Below, piece after piece: positions 22,352 to 35,889 of a stretch of 64,000 nt of DNA. The translations under genes were made by a program, and so were the position numbers. Source of the DNA: Citrus sinensis (Eukaryota > Streptophyta > Magnoliopsida > Sapindales > Rutaceae). The notes under the pieces were generated by a model. The model made no database searches and was not told where the DNA came from. It worked only from the letters and a program-made list of their open reading frames with translations. How positions within the stretch are numbered: the stretch's first letter is position 1; every line of letters starts with the position of its first letter. The stretch lies in contig NC_068564.1 of assembly GCF_022201045.2 (NCBI RefSeq), forward strand, positions 28,487,001 through 28,551,000, in the 5' to 3' direction.

Positions 22352-23092
22352 ATGGGAAAATTAGTAAAGTGTCAAATCTTTTCTCTACTAATTTGTCTTG
22401 CACTTGTCCTTGTTCCTTGTTTGGTTCTCAGTTGTTTCCTAGGTTTTGGCTTACTTTCTTTCATAGTTACAGTCTCAATCTTGATTCTGTCAACCATTTA
22501 CTTAGTCAAATTCTCAAGAAAGCAGCAGCAGCAGCAGCTTACTTATGTTGATGAGAAAGCAATTCAAAATGAAAATCCCATGTGTGATTCAGTTCTTGAG
22601 AATGAGCCTGACGATGAGAAAATAGAACAAGTGATTGAAAATGTTGCACGAGATAAAGCTGCCCAAGAAAGTGAAGTTGGCTTTGTACATGAGCCTGAAG
22701 ATTTTCCATCAGACAGTGATACCATTGATCATGACTCAGTTTCAAGTGAAAACATTGAGCTCGATTGGGTGAGAGGCAACAACATTGTCGGTCAAAATGG
22801 ATTAGTGATTTCAAGCGGGTCAGTCTCAGAAGATGATGAAGATGGCCTCATTGAAATTGCCATTCCAGGCAGCACTGATCACTCCACTTGCAACTTGAGT
22901 GAGGAAGAACCAAGGCAAAAAGTTCGGTCGAATAATTTGCCTGATGATTTCTTGCCTGAATCCTTTATGAGGCAACAAGGCCTGTTGGAGATCTTTGCAG
23001 ATGTTAATGAAGTGAACGAGGAGGAAAATTTGATTGAAATTGACATTTCCATGGGCTCCATCAAATGTCCAAGGTTTGAAATTGAAGCATAA
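22352..23092 (+). CDS. Two-TM membrane protein with long acidic tail, unknown function (246 aa)
   Basis: A single exon. Residues about 8-30 and 32-52 are two hydrophobic helices (IFSLLICLALVLVPCLVL and LLSFIVTVSILILSTIYLV), followed by KFSRKQQQQQ and a long acidic Ser/Glu/Asp-rich hydrophilic tail. The C-terminus ends in ENLIEIDISMGSIKCPRFEI, which echoes an internal GLIEIAIPGS. The pattern fits a plant-specific family of small uncharacterised transmembrane proteins that I cannot name. A tail-in-cytosol hairpin topology is inferred. The CAG run encoding the glutamines could be length-polymorphic. Confidence 0.8.
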   Translation: MGKLVKCQIFSLLICLALVLVPCLVLSCFLGFGLLSFIVTVSILILSTIYLVKFSRKQQQQQLTYVDEKAIQNENPMCDSVLENEPDDEKIEQVIENVARDKAAQESEVGFVHEPEDFPSDSDTIDHDSVSSENIELDWVRGNNIVGQNGLVISSGSVSEDDEDGLIEIAIPGSTDHSTCNLSEEEPRQKVRSNNLPDDFLPESFMRQQGLLEIFADVNEVNEEENLIEIDISMGSIKCPRFEIEA

Positions 23093-25250
23093 GCAAATAA
23101 ATGTTCTAGGGTTCAATATTGCTCTATAAAAATTTTGATTTCTATAAAGTTTGATCTTGTCGACTTGGCATCGCTTTAGGTTTCAGTATGTTTTATTTTA
23201 TTTTTTTTCTATTAAATGCTGATACATAATCAAATTATGCACTTTTTTATTTGTCAGCTTAGCTTTTGCTAAAAAGTTAAAAATGTTTGATGCTTTTTTC
23301 TTTAGCCTTCGGTACTTTTTCTAACAAAATACTCAAGTTTCACTTTGTTCCTGTTCTGTAACATTGATTCGAAGATATGAGCCATAGGGTAATATTTGCT
23401 CGTGACCAACATTTGTGCTTTCAAAAATAAAAAAGTGTGCTCTTGATTCTTTTCTTTAGTTTTACTCAAGATTTCATGGGGTATATAAATAAGAATTGAC
23501 AGATGTTTCTTTCTTTTCCCTTTCTTGGCTGAGATAAAAAGTCCAGTGTGATGAGATTTCAGTATACACTAAAGAGGCACACTCAATTTGTCAAATAATG
23601 AGCCAGATTAAACTCAAAAGCCCACTTAAGTTGTAAGATAATGTCGGACGGATTGGGTACCCAAAAGCATTTTATCTCGCAAGACCCCATTTTCTTCTTT
23701 TACTCCATTAAATTTTAAAAGTACCCTCTTGTCTATATATCTTTTTTCACCATTTACTTCTAAATTTTCTTGTATTATTTCGTAATTATTTTTTTCTTTT
23801 TAAATAATTTTATCAACACATTTACATGCAAGTCTATCATCCATTTTTTTTTTTTGGGGGAAAAAAAATTGATAGTCTGTTATATAAGTGTCTATTAGAG
23901 GCTTTTTTAGATAAGTAAATTTTTTAAAATTCAATGTTTTAGAGTAAAAAAAAAGAAATTAAAAAATTATCAAGACTAACATCTTGTTGCACTGCTCATC
24001 AAATCGCTATAGAATGAATGGAACATTTTATTTCAACAAATAAAAAAATTTGCAACATGCAAAGTGAAAATACAAAAGAGAATAGATATACAACCAGCAC
24101 AGCTTCCGTTGTTTACGATAATTTCAACATCAGAGGGGCCTCGTGAGATGAGAGCAGGGGGACCGAATAAACCACACTCCTTATCTTTTTCTTCATGAGT
24201 TGTGTTATTGACAACCTCTCTATTATCTTCATTAAAAATAATAATAATAACAACCCTCTATTATCCTCTAAACCCCCCCCCCCCCCCACCCCCAACCCCA
24301 CATTTTTTTTTAATTCCTAAAATAACCTCCTTAGTAAACAGGAAGGGTTCTATAAGAGAAATAGTGGGGTGCCTGCCTGTGGCGCCACTCTTTCTTCATT
24401 CATACCGATTCTATAGGCCCCTCCTTTCCTTTTCAATCCAAATTTGGATGATTTGATAACAATTAACAAGTGGCAATAATACACCCAGATTTTTTTTTTT
24501 ATTTTTTTTTTAGATCTATATTCACGTTACTTCTTGGTACCCTTGAAGCTTCCTCTATAATTAAATTTGAGATTCTGATCTCTATGTGATAGTTCAATCA
24601 AGTTAATCCGTTAACCCAATACCTCATCTGCTGATGAATAAATTATTAATTTCTTTTTTAATGGGAAATTGTCACTTGCTATGGCATCAGAGGCATCAGA
24701 CAATTCCAATTTGAACAATGACAAAAGCCAACTTTAGAAATAATCATTTTCATGCCAAATTAACAATAATTTTACTTATAATTATAGACTCGACAAAAAA
24801 AAAAAAAAAAAAATAATACGAATTTATTTCTAGTGGATTGGCCTAAGAATTTTTAAACAATTCTTTTTTTTTTTTTTCAAATCAGGCATCTGAGTTTAAA
24901 TTCAACGTGAGGTTACGGAATTTGAGTTTTCAGTGCCCTTACTTACTTTTCAGGAGAAGAGAAAAAATTGAAAGAAAATAACGTGGATTTTCAGAAAAAA
25001 ATAATAATAATAAAAGAGTTAAAAAGAAAAATACAAAAACATCCACTGAAGCGCCACTTTCACTGCCGTGGGGACCACCACTACTCGCGGATGCTCAGAC
25101 ACAACTCAAAACGAATATCACACAGCAGCCGTTGATTTCCCTAGATACCCTCACCCTCGAATCCCGTCCGTCCATTCGTTTCCGACCTCGAACTACTCCC
25201 TCGATCCTACGTGGCACTTAACAGCATTTCAAATCCGGATTTCAAGTCCG
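23093..25250. other. Intergenic with low-complexity tracts
   Basis: It holds the 3' UTR of the membrane protein gene, poly-A/T runs, and a C-rich run at 24273-24300. No gene was seen. Short open frames overlapping the C-run are not credible. Confidence 0.5.
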
Positions 25251-26386
25251 AACTATAAATAAATTCACAAATACAGCCAATTTATTTTAATAACAATATT
25301 TATTTATTTATTTATTTTTATTTTTTAAAGATGTCAAACACTGAAAGAAAGACAAGTAGAGTTCAGAGTCTGTTTTCTTTCGAGATTTGAGTTTAAAATC
25401 TCTGTAAGTTTTTAAATTCTATGCTTGTAATTATTTTTTTAATTATCAATTTCTTTGGGTAATTTTATTTCTAATTACGGTAAATTTTTTCTTTTTTTAT
25501 TTTGTTGTCTGTTGAAGGTTAGGGTTTTCGATTGGTTTGTAGCTTTTGTTGTTGTTGGTGTTTTTTTTTTTTTTTTTTTTTTGGGGTTGAAATTGACTTA
25601 CTTGCTGTGTTTTTTGGCTGAGAAAATGTGAAAATTTGGAGAGAAATTGAGGTTTGAATTTTGAAAGTGAGGTCTTTTATCTTTTTTGAGGAGATGTTTT
25701 GTAATTGAAAGTGTGAAAAATTGGGACTTTATACGAAATTGAGTTTAGCTTTGCCCATTTCAGCTGAATTTTTATTTCAGTAAGTATTTTCCTGAACTTC
25801 GTGTCATTTATTCAGCAAACTAACATAGGGTTTTTGCTGTGTTTGTGGCTCTTCTTACTGGTTTTTGGTGAAACCCGTGTTAAGCTGTGTTTGGTGGCTG
25901 GGAAAATGTTGGAATTTGATTAGAGATTTTGAGATTTGAATTTTGATACTGATGTATTTTATCATTTTAGGGAGGAAAAAATGGAACTTTTTTTTGCATT
26001 TTACTTGATACGGCCTGGTTTTAGTTTAATTTAGCTGAATTCAGGGAAAAGAAATCATAAACCCTAATAATTGAGTCGTCTTTTTCTTCAACTTTTTGTT
26101 ATTTTCTTAGCAACCAACCAGAGGATTTATTTAACTTACATTTTTTTTTTCTCTGTCTTGAGAGTTCATTCAGGCTTGCTTCATTTGTATTTATGGGTTA
26201 GTTTTCGGTTTATTTTAAGGAAAAAAAGTTTTGAAGGGATTTATTTATTTACTTTTAGAAGAGTATTTGACTTAAGAATTTTCAGAACTTGCTGTACTAT
26301 GCTAGTATTAAGCAATCAAACTGTTCTGTTTTCTGGGATATAAATTTGATCGATAAATAATTTACTTATTTATACTATTTGTGCAG
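25209..26386 (+). promoter_or_regulatory. DEK promoter and predicted 5' UTR intron
   Basis: ACGTGGC at 25209-25215 precedes a TATA box TATAAAT at 25254-25260. A good donor (GTAAGT, 25404-25409) and acceptor (TTTGTGCAG ending 26386) suggest an intron of about 980 bases within the 5' UTR. That would explain the 1.2 kb between TATA and ATG. Confidence 0.5.
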
Positions 26387-26481
26387 CTTTTATTGGCATT
26401 GAGTTGTGAGAGATTCTTGAATAGTTTGATCAGGCACAAGAACGGTTTCTGTTGAACAGCTTACTTTGAATTAGGTTGATT

Positions 26482-29400
26482 ATGGGTGAGGAAGAAACAA
26501 AGAGTGAAGCTCCTCAGGCAACAGAAAATGGGACAACTAGCTTGCCAGAGAAACGAGGTGAAGCTGTGGCTGTGGGAAAAGAGGTGAAGGAAGATGATGG
26601 TGTGAAAGATACGGAAGAAGATAAGAAAGCTGATGAACAATCTGAGACTGACAAGATGGATGAAGACTCAAAAATCAAGGAAAATAACAAGTCAAAAGAA
26701 GATGAGGGAACAGAAAAAGAAAAGGACACCAAAGAAGAGGAGGATACCAAGGAAGAAAAAGAAAATGAAGAAGATAAAGAAAAAGAGGAACATAAGACTG
26801 AAGCAATGGAAGAAGAAAATGGACCAAATGAACACGAGGTGGCTGAAGAAAAAGTGGGGGACAAAGAAGATGGGAAAGTGAAGTCTGATGAGGCTGAGGA
26901 CAATGTACAGAAGGATGTAGAGACTAAGAAGGAGAAAGGTTCAGCAAAGCGTGCTAAAGGGAAGAGTGATGGGGCGAAAGCTAGAGAAAAGAAGCCCAAG
27001 ATAGTGAAGGAGAAGAAAGAACCAGAGCCAAGAACTCCTACTGTTGATCGCCCCGTTAGGGAGCGGAAATCTGTTGAAAGACTTGTGGCATCTATTGAGA
27101 AAGACTCCTCAAGGGAACTCCATATTGAAAAGGTTTTCTTTTTAACTATTTTTCTTCATTCATATAAATGTAAATTTTGTGCCTCACCATGACTTTGTTT
27201 GATGTATATTCTTACATGGATTTTGTAGGGTAGCGGTACTCCTTTAAAAGATATTCCTAATGGTATGCCTATCTTTCTAATGTCATCTATTTTTTATTAT
27301 TATGTGCTATCCTATTACATATATATACATATTTTTCCTGCTATTAAAGTTTATGGCATATCTGAATGATCATCCCTTAACTTTTACTTGATAATGGCCT
27401 CGTGACATCGATTTAAGTTTATGACTAAATCACTATATGATACCGTGGACCTTCAGGTTTTTGAGATCTCCATTTTTAAAGTCTTAAAAAATGAAACTTT
27501 TTGCAGAATTGAGCTTAATATAGCTTTATTTTAGCTTAATTTATCTTCTGTGTGCATTGGCATGTCAATGCAGAGTAGTTAATGAATTATATGTCCTCTT
27601 AATGTGCTTTCTTCAGTGGCGTTTAAGTTGTCTCGAAGGAAGACTGACGACACCTTCAGACTGCTGCATTCAATTCTCTTTGGAAGGAGGGGAAAGGTAA
27701 TCTGAGTGCTACGATTTCCTTGCTTGATGTTCATTTCCTGGACAATGTAGTTCACTATGAGGACGTAGTAAATAGATACCTGCATGCATGCAGATGTGCT
27801 GTATTAACTCCATGAATATAAGACGGTTTTGGGTCTTACTCTGACGCTTTTATTGGTTGTGCTAAACTTCCTTTATGTCTCCCATTTCTTTCATTTGCAG
27901 GCATTTCAGGTCAAAAGCAACATTTCTCGTTTCTCTGGATTTGTGTGGCATGAGAATGAGGTAAAATAATTGCAGTTTTAAGAAAGAAGATTGATCCTCT
28001 CTACATACAGTATGTTATGCATATAGCATATGTTAGGGCTTTAAGTATGTTTTCTTCTTATGTACTACCACATATTTGGTTTGCCATGTGATGGTCGTGA
28101 GTGAAAATTTTGACTTGGATGCATTTATTTTTTATTTTGCGTTCCTACAGGAAAAACAAAGGAGCAAAGTGAAAGAAAAATTTGACAAGTGTAACAAAGA
28201 GAAGTTACTGGAATTCTGTGATGTACTAGACATTCCAACTTCCAAGACCACTAGGAGGAAGGTATGTCAATTTGCTGCTGCATTGGCTAGACTGTTTATA
28301 TAGACTATTTTTTTAGTTTTCTGTCCAAATTTTTTGCTGTATGCTGTCTCATCTTCTGGAGAGTGGCCACTATCTCATCAGTTTACTTTGAGCAAAATGA
28401 ACCTTTTCAATTGTAAATCTCTTTAATTGTCTGCATAAGTACATGTGCACAAAATATTCAGGATTTGTCAATTTAGCTTCTCTGCTTGAATTTAAAAAAT
28501 TGAAGATATCAAGTGATATGTCTTAATGAGATTAATATGCATGTGCAGGAAGATATTGTTGCATCGCTGATTGACTTTTTGGTGGCTCCTCATGCTACAA
28601 CTACTGTGCTGCTTGCGGAGAAAGAGGTTTGGTTACTTTAACAAAAAATGAAAAAGAAAATTGACTTTACAGATGGCTGTTGTTTCTTGTCTGCTGTATC
28701 TCTTATTATAACATTCTGTTTGTAACTCAGTCAAATAAGAGCAATAAGCGCAAGAGGGTAACTAAACAAGGTTCAGCAACATCTGGGGGCACACCTTCTA
28801 AACGTTCGTCTAAGGTATTAGTTTACTTCAATTGAAATCAGAAAGACGGTTTACGATTATTGCAGCTAATTGTAATGGTTAGAATACCTTTTGGTTTTCA
28901 GTTTTACTATATCCGAGGAGATGGTAATCCAATTCATCATATTTTTAGGCTAATGGTGACTGATTTGATAATTGTTTGCAAATCTGCTGCTCTTTTCTTT
29001 TAATAGCATTATTGTTTCTTTTAAAAAATATAAGGTTATTGGTTGTTTTATAGAGTCAAAGAAAGACTGAAAGTGCTTCAAAAACGGGGAAGAAGAGTAT
29101 TCCTGACACTGATGATGAATCTGAAGAAGAAGAAGAAGAAGGAGAAGACGAAGAAGAAGAAGAAGAAGAGGAAAAGGAAGAGGAAAAGGAAGCAGAGAAG
29201 GAAGAGGAAAAGGAAGAAGAGGAGAAGGAAGAGGAAAAAGAAGATTCTGAAGGAGAAGAAAAAGAAAATGGCGTTCCAGAAAAATCAGATGATGATATGC
29301 CTGAACAATCTGAAAGTGAGGACAAAGATGAATCTGAGGATGATTCTGAAGAAGATGTCCGAAAGCGCAAACATTCAAAAGCTTCGAGTGCAAAGAAGGT

Positions 29401-30628
29401 ATCTGGTGGAAAATCTAGGACCAAGAAAATTACAGTTTCAAATAAGTCTAGTCCTCCACCAAAAAGAACACCCAAAAAAGCATCAGCTAGACGGTCCAAG
29501 GGTGATGAAGACAGTGATGCCAGTCCGAAAGTATTCTCTAGAAAGAAGAAAAATGAAAAAGTCCCCAAGGAAAAGACTTCAACTCCAACAAAATCTACTC
29601 GCAAGGAAAAACCTGGTAAAATAGTTGCTGTCAACTTCTTTCACACTCCCTTTTTCTTAATTTTTCCTTTTGGCTAGACCAAATTATTTGTGTTTGCTTT
29701 TTCTTAAGCACTAATATGCTGAAAGTTGCTCTTAAAATAATTCAGGGAAAAAGGCTGCAAAAGGGAAGGAAAAAGCTAAAGAGGAGAAGTTGAAGCTGAC
29801 TGATGAGAAGCTAAGAGACGCTATATGTGAAATTCTCAAGGAAGTGGACTTCAACACGGTGAGATTTGATATCACTATGATCCAATTTCTCATAAACACT
29901 ACACATTCTTATTTCTCCAATTGCTTTGGAAGACGGGAAAAGAAATTAGATGGAAATACTTTAAATGGTTTCAATCAGTAATTTCTTTCACCAAAAAAAA
30001 TATAAAAAAGGGGAATGCTGCAGTAATTTCTAGCCTTGTGTCTTATCACTAAGTTGTATTGTTTTATTTTTCAGGCTACATTCACCGACATTCTGAAGCT
30101 ACTTGGTATGCCTTCATCACCTTCATTTATTGCATTTATTTTCAGCATTTTGAAGTTTCCTATCATCAGATGATACCGCTCAATTGTCTAAGCTTTTAAA
30201 CAAACTTTATCTGGTGCATGATTCTGAACTGCTGAATATCTGTAAAAAGTTAATTAGTTATTTGTAATACTCAAAAGAAATAAATGGTTAACATCTTTAG
30301 AGAACCACTCATAAAGGTTTTGTACAAATGTTGTACCTGTTGACCAGCGATGTCAATAACTGCTGCCCAAGATTAGAAGCAATCCCTGCTGATAGATACC
30401 TTGTACTAGGAGTAAGAAACACCCTTAAACTATTCTCTGCCTGATGGGAAATTTGATCAATTTACAGCTCAACAATTTGACGCCGATCTCACATCAAGAA
30501 AGTCATCAATAAAGCTCATGATCCAGGAAGAGCTCACTAAACTAGCTGATGAGGCAGATGATGAAGATGGAGAAGGTGATGCTGAGAAAGATGAATCTCA
30601 GGTGGCAGGTCAAGAGGTCGAAGCCTGA
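26482..30628 (+). CDS. DEK: DEK chromatin-associated protein (654 aa, 11 coding exons)
   Basis: Exons 26482-27132, 27229-27262, 27617-27696, 27901-27960, 28151-28261, 28549-28626, 28731-28814, 29054-29615, 29746-29858, 30075-30105, 30468-30628 join into 655 codons with stop. Residues 1-215 are Lys/Glu-rich. About 185-330 hold the conserved DEK core (RPVRERKSVERLV, FRLLHSILFGRRGK, FSGFVWHENE) and a SAP-like DNA-binding motif (EKLLEFCDVLDIP...EDIVASLIDFLV). Residues about 375-430 are an acidic Glu tract. The C-terminal DEK_C domain, about 570-625, reads LRDAICEILKEVDFNTATFT...LIQEELTKLA-like. Plant DEK proteins are nuclear, bind histones and DNA, and affect topology and gene expression; Arabidopsis DEK3 is the studied case. 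The ATG at 26482 is preferred, since upstream in-frame codons are not ATG. Confidence 0.92.
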
Positions 30629-33600
30629 CAATCTTCAAAATGGAACGTGACCGTCTCAAACTATTGTACCTATATTTATATGCCTTTTGGTTACTCTTCA
30701 GAGTCTAGTTGTACCGTCTGTATCCTTTAGTCTGTACCAACTAAAGCTGGCTGTAACTTAGTGTTAATTTGCTGGCAATTAAACTAGAGATAAGTAGAAA
30801 CCAGAGGAGCTGGATGGATGTACTGAAGGCTTGTCGTAGAATTTGCCGCTTGTGTACACAATAACATAATTTGTAGGAACCTTTTGACCTTTTGTGGAGT
30901 AAAAAGATTTGACGGTAAAGTCTGGTTTCATAGTTATCCAACCTGGGACCTTCAAAAGCTGGCAATTCATTCCAGGTATGTGCTTATCAACATTAATTTT
31001 CAAAGAAATGATTGTTGCATGATGAGATGATTCATGGCCTCATGGGACCCTATTTTTGGATGATAATATTTGTTTGGTCTCTGCCTTATTAATCGAGCCG
31101 CGTAATTTGTTTCTCATTGTTGCTGTGTGCCACTGGCCATGTGATACTGAAGATCAAGCTTTGCTGACCTGAGATTGCTTGAATGCTTTGGTTGTCTGGT
31201 TGTAAATGTCTGTTTACTGTACAAATGCGAGATTTTGACTTCTAAAGTCTTTGTAGCAAGTACCCTAATGCCCGTTTTTCATTTACATATCGAGCAGGAT
31301 GATGACTAAATGCAGAATTGGACCACAAAGAGTCGAGGGGTGGTGACTAGACCAGATCTTGTTTATAGCTGACAATCCCGCCAATCTGAAAGTATCCATA
31401 CCGACGCAATACTCCAGTGAATTTATCTTGATTGTGCTAACCTACCAACTGCTGGGGGCCTAAAATGAAAAGCTATATTTGAGAAAGGCTAATGTTAAGT
31501 TTCCTCTCACATGAATAATGAATGTCACATGAATAATGAATGGACCCATATCATTTATTATTCATGTGAGAGGATTGTAAGTTACGTGCATGTAACTTAG
31601 GGGGATCCAGATCCAAAAGATAAAAGGCTAAAATGGAATTTGACCTAGTGCTACGGTACAGGGAGTCAGGGACCTAGGCGGTACGTGGGGTCAACAGACC
31701 CAAATTGACAGTTCCTTAGACGCGCAGTGAGGCACTGGCTTAGATCTCAGTGTACAAATCAGTGATTTTGGGAAAGCACTTTGTGGGAACAATTGCTTTT
31801 ATTAACCTTTTTGCTTAGTAGTTGCTTTTCACTTTCGCAATAGCAAGGGTTCTAAACGGACGGTTTTGATCACAACATCGCAAGGGCATCCAAGTTGTTG
31901 ATAGATAATGTTAATGGGGGGGATGGGATACCCAGTTGCCAGCCATACCGATTTTAAAGAGCTTGTTTTTCACCAATTGAGGTTTAAGAAAATAGAATGC
32001 AATCGTCGTTATCATGGTTTCACTTTGGACTGCTTCACGCAAAAAGATTTTTTTGATGTCTTTTGAACGCACAACTTTTACAGCCTCGGTGCGCGACTAT
32101 TAATTATGCAACAATTTGGCCCGCCCAACGCGAATGATGTCTACTAGATAATAAGGTAATATTTTTTTTATATATCACAATACTACTATCAACTGAAGTT
32201 GCATGTTATAACTTTGATTTGAATATTGAAAGCAATCATACACATCATCCTTTGCCGCTGCCTGTCATAATAGACCCTTATCGGTATGCAAAATGTCAAA
32301 ATCTTGAAGCTAAAGACAAAAAAAATTGCTCCACTACTAAAAGTGGAGCACTCATTGACCTTCTACTACTACTACGACTCCTACTACTCATCTAATCAAA
32401 AACTAAGTGGATGGCACATCTGGTTAGTTGATTGGTAATCCTTGGTGCTGCCGTCTTGGTTACATTTGTCATTTTTTAATCAGTGTTTGGTTTGTTTATA
32501 AGCTTATAAGCTGTGTCTTGTGAACATCATAAAAAGCAAAAAAAGTGTTTTCATTTTTTAATTTTTTTTAAAAATCCTATGTAAAAATCCAAACGAAAAC
32601 CATTATAAAGGAATTCTAGAACATATTATGGTGGATGGGGCCTTGAATTTTGGGTATTAGTCAATTAAATTAGTACATTTATATAAAATATATTAAAGGG
32701 AAAGGATAGCCTAACAAATACACAATAAGTAGTCACAATCTTAGGGTCGGTGACAACATTAAGACATGGGGTTGATGACTAGGTGAAATCACTTATTTAA
32801 TAAGCACTTTATTGTTAGATTTGGTGCCATCTATAGTTACCTATCCTATTGGCTAAGTCATTGTATGTTTCCACTAGGAATTAAGAACACTTTATAGTCA
32901 ATTAATACCTACAAATTGCATGTATGTGACGACAAATAAAAATATTTATAATATCTATGTAAAGTAAACAAACCCATGTAGAGAATTTAAAAATCATGTT
33001 TCCACTGTGAAGTGGCAAAAATTAATTAAATTAAAAAAAAGGAAGAAAAAATAACTACCTGCAAATTGCATGTATCCGAATCTGATGACAAAAAAAAAAT
33101 TCTATATTAATCTTTACATAAAATTAACAAACCCATATGGTAAATTAAATAGTACTCTTGACTAACAAGGACTTGTTCAAAATTACTGTTGTCGAATTAT
33201 TTAATAGTTAAAAGTTAAATTAGTTAAATGACCGCTAATCTTCCTACCTGCCATATTGATAAATTATAGTCTTCTCGCAAATGAGACGTTAGTGAACTTA
33301 ATCGTGAGCTCACTATTTTTTTTGTTTTTGTATTCTAATTTGGAAAAAAAAAAAAACTTTTTTTATATGAAAAAATTAAAAATAAAGGAGACCATCAAAT
33401 AAAAAATTCCAGGTCACACCGACCACGTGCGAGATACCAAATCAATGGTCCAGATAATCAACCACACGACCAATCGAATGGCGTAAATTCTGTCCGTGCA
33501 AATACCCACTTATCGACAAACAACGGATCAGAATCATCCACGCGTCCAATCTCTACCCGTCATTAATGCGTCGATCCAACGGACCCAAAAAACTCATTCG

Positions 33601-33998
33601 CTCTCAAAAACTTTCTCCCCCTCTCAACGAACCCCAAAAAATAAAAAAATAAAAAATCCTCTGATTTTCCCCGTACCAAAATTTTGATAGTTCATTCAAA
33701 ATTATTAATAATCTCAAGCTTTGTCACCCCTTTTGTTCATTGGAATCATTTCTTGAGTTTTGTCTTCAAAGTTTTAATTTTTTATGATTTTACCTGAAAT
33801 CCAAAGGATTTTTTTTTTTTTTTTTTAAAAAAAATTGTGCTTCAAGCTAGCTAAGCCTTATAATTAACGTTTTCATGCATGCACTTAGAATTCAGTAAAA
33901 GCTTCAAATTTTCTTCCGCAAAGCCTTCAATTTAAGCACCACCCTTCACCAGAAGTACATAAAAAGCTTTTTAATTTAAGTTTATCTCCAAAATAATC
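30629..33998. other. Gap between DEK and NF-YB
   Basis: It contains the DEK 3' UTR, a hairpin at 31503-31573 and AT-rich filler. A CACGTG G-box lies at 33424-33429, about 570 bases before the NF-YB ATG. No further gene was recognised. Confidence 0.5.
31503..31573. repeat. Fold-back repeat
   Basis: CCTCTCACATGAATAATGAA (31503 on) is inverted at 31551-31573 as TTATTATTCATGTGAGAGG with few mismatches. The left arm also contains a tandem CACATGAATAATGAATG. It is probably a small MITE remnant. Confidence 0.6.
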
Positions 33999-34559
33999 AT
34001 GGGAGACTCGGATAATGATTCGGGAGGTGAAAGAGAGAGGCAGCACGGCTCATCCAGGGAGCTGTCGCCGAGGGAGCAGGACAGGTTCCTGCCGATAGCA
34101 AACGTGAGCAGGATCATGAAAAAGGCCCTGCCCGCGAATGCCAAGATATCCAAGGATGCCAAGGAGACCGTGCAAGAGTGCGTCTCCGAGTTCATTAGCT
34201 TCGTCACCGGCGAGGCCTCCGATAAGTGCCAAAGGGAGAAGCGAAAGACCATCAATGGAGACGATCTCCTGTGGGCAATGACCACTCTGGGCTTCGAGGA
34301 ATACGTGGAGCCGCTCAAGGTTTACCTGCAGAGGTTCAGGGAGATGGAAGGGGAGAAAATGGCGCGTGACAAGGACGCGCCGCCGGGTCACGGTGTTGGC
34401 GGTGCGATTGGCGGAGAGTACGGTGGGATGATGATGATGGGACACGGAGGTCAACTCAATCAAGGGAACGTGTATGGCTCTGGTGGGTTTCATCATCAAA
34501 TGGCTATGAGTAGCAAGGGTGGGCCTACCAGTGGTGGTAGCTTAGGTAGGCCCAGATAG
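33999..34559 (+). CDS. NF-YB3: NF-YB transcription factor subunit (NF-YB2/3 type, 186 aa)
   Basis: A single exon. Residues 25-117 form the histone-fold core: [20 protein letters not shown], then [39 protein letters not shown] and [24 protein letters not shown] pairs with NF-YC, and NF-YA or CONSTANS-type proteins then join to act on CCAAT-containing promoters. [16 protein letters not shown] marks the non-LEC1 class; the clade with Arabidopsis NF-YB2/YB3 (flowering-time activators) fits best. The C-terminus is Gly/Met/His-rich ([10 protein letters not shown]). The exact paralogue number is uncertain. A CT microsatellite follows in the 3' UTR. Confidence 0.93.
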   Translation: MGDSDNDSGGERERQHGSSRELSPREQDRFLPIANVSRIMKKALPANAKISKDAKETVQECVSEFISFVTGEASDKCQREKRKTINGDDLLWAMTTLGFEEYVEPLKVYLQRFREMEGEKMARDKDAPPGHGVGGAIGGEYGGMMMMGHGGQLNQGNVYGSGGFHHQMAMSSKGGPTSGGSLGRPR

Positions 34560-34672
34560 TGGAAAAAGAGTCTGGAGGTGTGATCTCTGATGACGGGGAA
34601 ACGCGTACGGTGTAGATCCGTGGGAACATGTGATTGGATCTCTGGTGCTTAGTTTACCAGCTTATTTGTTTT

Positions 34673-34702
<30 letters not shown>
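34673..34702. repeat. (CT)n microsatellite in the NF-YB 3' UTR
   Basis: About 15 CT units, followed by TATATA tracts. Confidence 0.9.
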
Positions 34703-34709
<7 letters not shown>

Positions 34710-35889
34710 CTCCATGTGATTAACTTTCAGTCTGTGTGTAGGTTTAGGACTTTCTTGATTGTAATATTATGGTGTTATAACAAAGGAAAAAATTTGCTTG
34801 CGTGCATTGACTACTAGTATATATATATGTATATATAATATGTGTATGTATATGTATATGTATATGCATATGAATTGACTATTGAAGATTTTTCTTCCTT
34901 TGTCGATGCGATTGCATATATTATATATGTTGGTTATCAAATTACTGACTCTTTAGCTAATCAAGTTAATTGGTTTGAAGATCCTCCAACTGACATTCAA
35001 ACATCTCCTATTTAAAGATTAATAAGGTTTTCCTAGTTATAAAATGCATGGAATCTTTTTTGCTTTACCCAATAGAATTCTTTGTTTTGGTTAAAAACTA
35101 TATTGATGGGAAACAAGTATTATTATTATTATTATTATTATTTTAATGTTGTTTATTGATTGAATCTATGGCATTCGACTTTACAGTTAAGTCTCATATT
35201 CTTCTTTTGAAGAATGTTGGATACGTTCGATACTAAACATGCCATCAATGAGTTATCTTTCCCGCCCCCCCCCCCCCCCCCCCTTTTTTTTTTTAACTCC
35301 ATAAGCAACATACATAGCCAAATATGGTGCGACATAAATGGTATATAAAAATATTTACTTTAGATGGATATTTCGGGCCGAGGCGTGTTATATTATACAC
35401 CACACAAAAAAAATTGCACCCAACAATTCAAAATAATTGTTTTGAACACGTGTGTTTATCTGTGTTACATGTACTTTCAGCGATTGAAGGATGAATGTCA
35501 CTTCACTGACATTTGTTCAACGCAACAAAGGGTAGAGGATGTGGGGGGTGGGGGTGATGGATGATTGTTCCAACTTTCAACCCAAACAGTGTGCAGCACC
35601 ATTTGTTTCCTGCTTCCTAGTACCAGCAAACATGGGAGACACCATTACGACTTGCAAGAAACCGGCATTTTCCTTTTTAGGTTCTTGTTAAGCTACATAA
35701 TAATATAACTTCCATTAACAGCGGCAATTTAAAATAGTGGGCTTGATCGCCACCAGATCATGGACCGTCAGGTTTATCAAAATTTTATAGAAAAGCCCAC
35801 CAATCCATCTGCAGAGTGCAGGAAATCCTTTTTCATTTAAATATGATTGTACCTTGGACTGCTGCTCATCCACATTCCACTTTCCACGT
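34703..35889. other. Intergenic with simple repeats
   Basis: It holds TA/TG-rich tracts near 34800-34870, a TAT trinucleotide run near 35118-35142 and a C-run at 35264-35283. There is no gene. Confidence 0.5.

Noticed and set aside
23830-24300. Poly-C and poly-A tracts suggesting gene boundaries
   Set aside because: Only simple sequence; no coding or terminator evidence.
29056-29634. Ser/Phe-rich minus-strand frame opposite DEK
   Set aside because: It is the complement of the Glu/Lys-rich DEK exon 8; low-complexity shadow.
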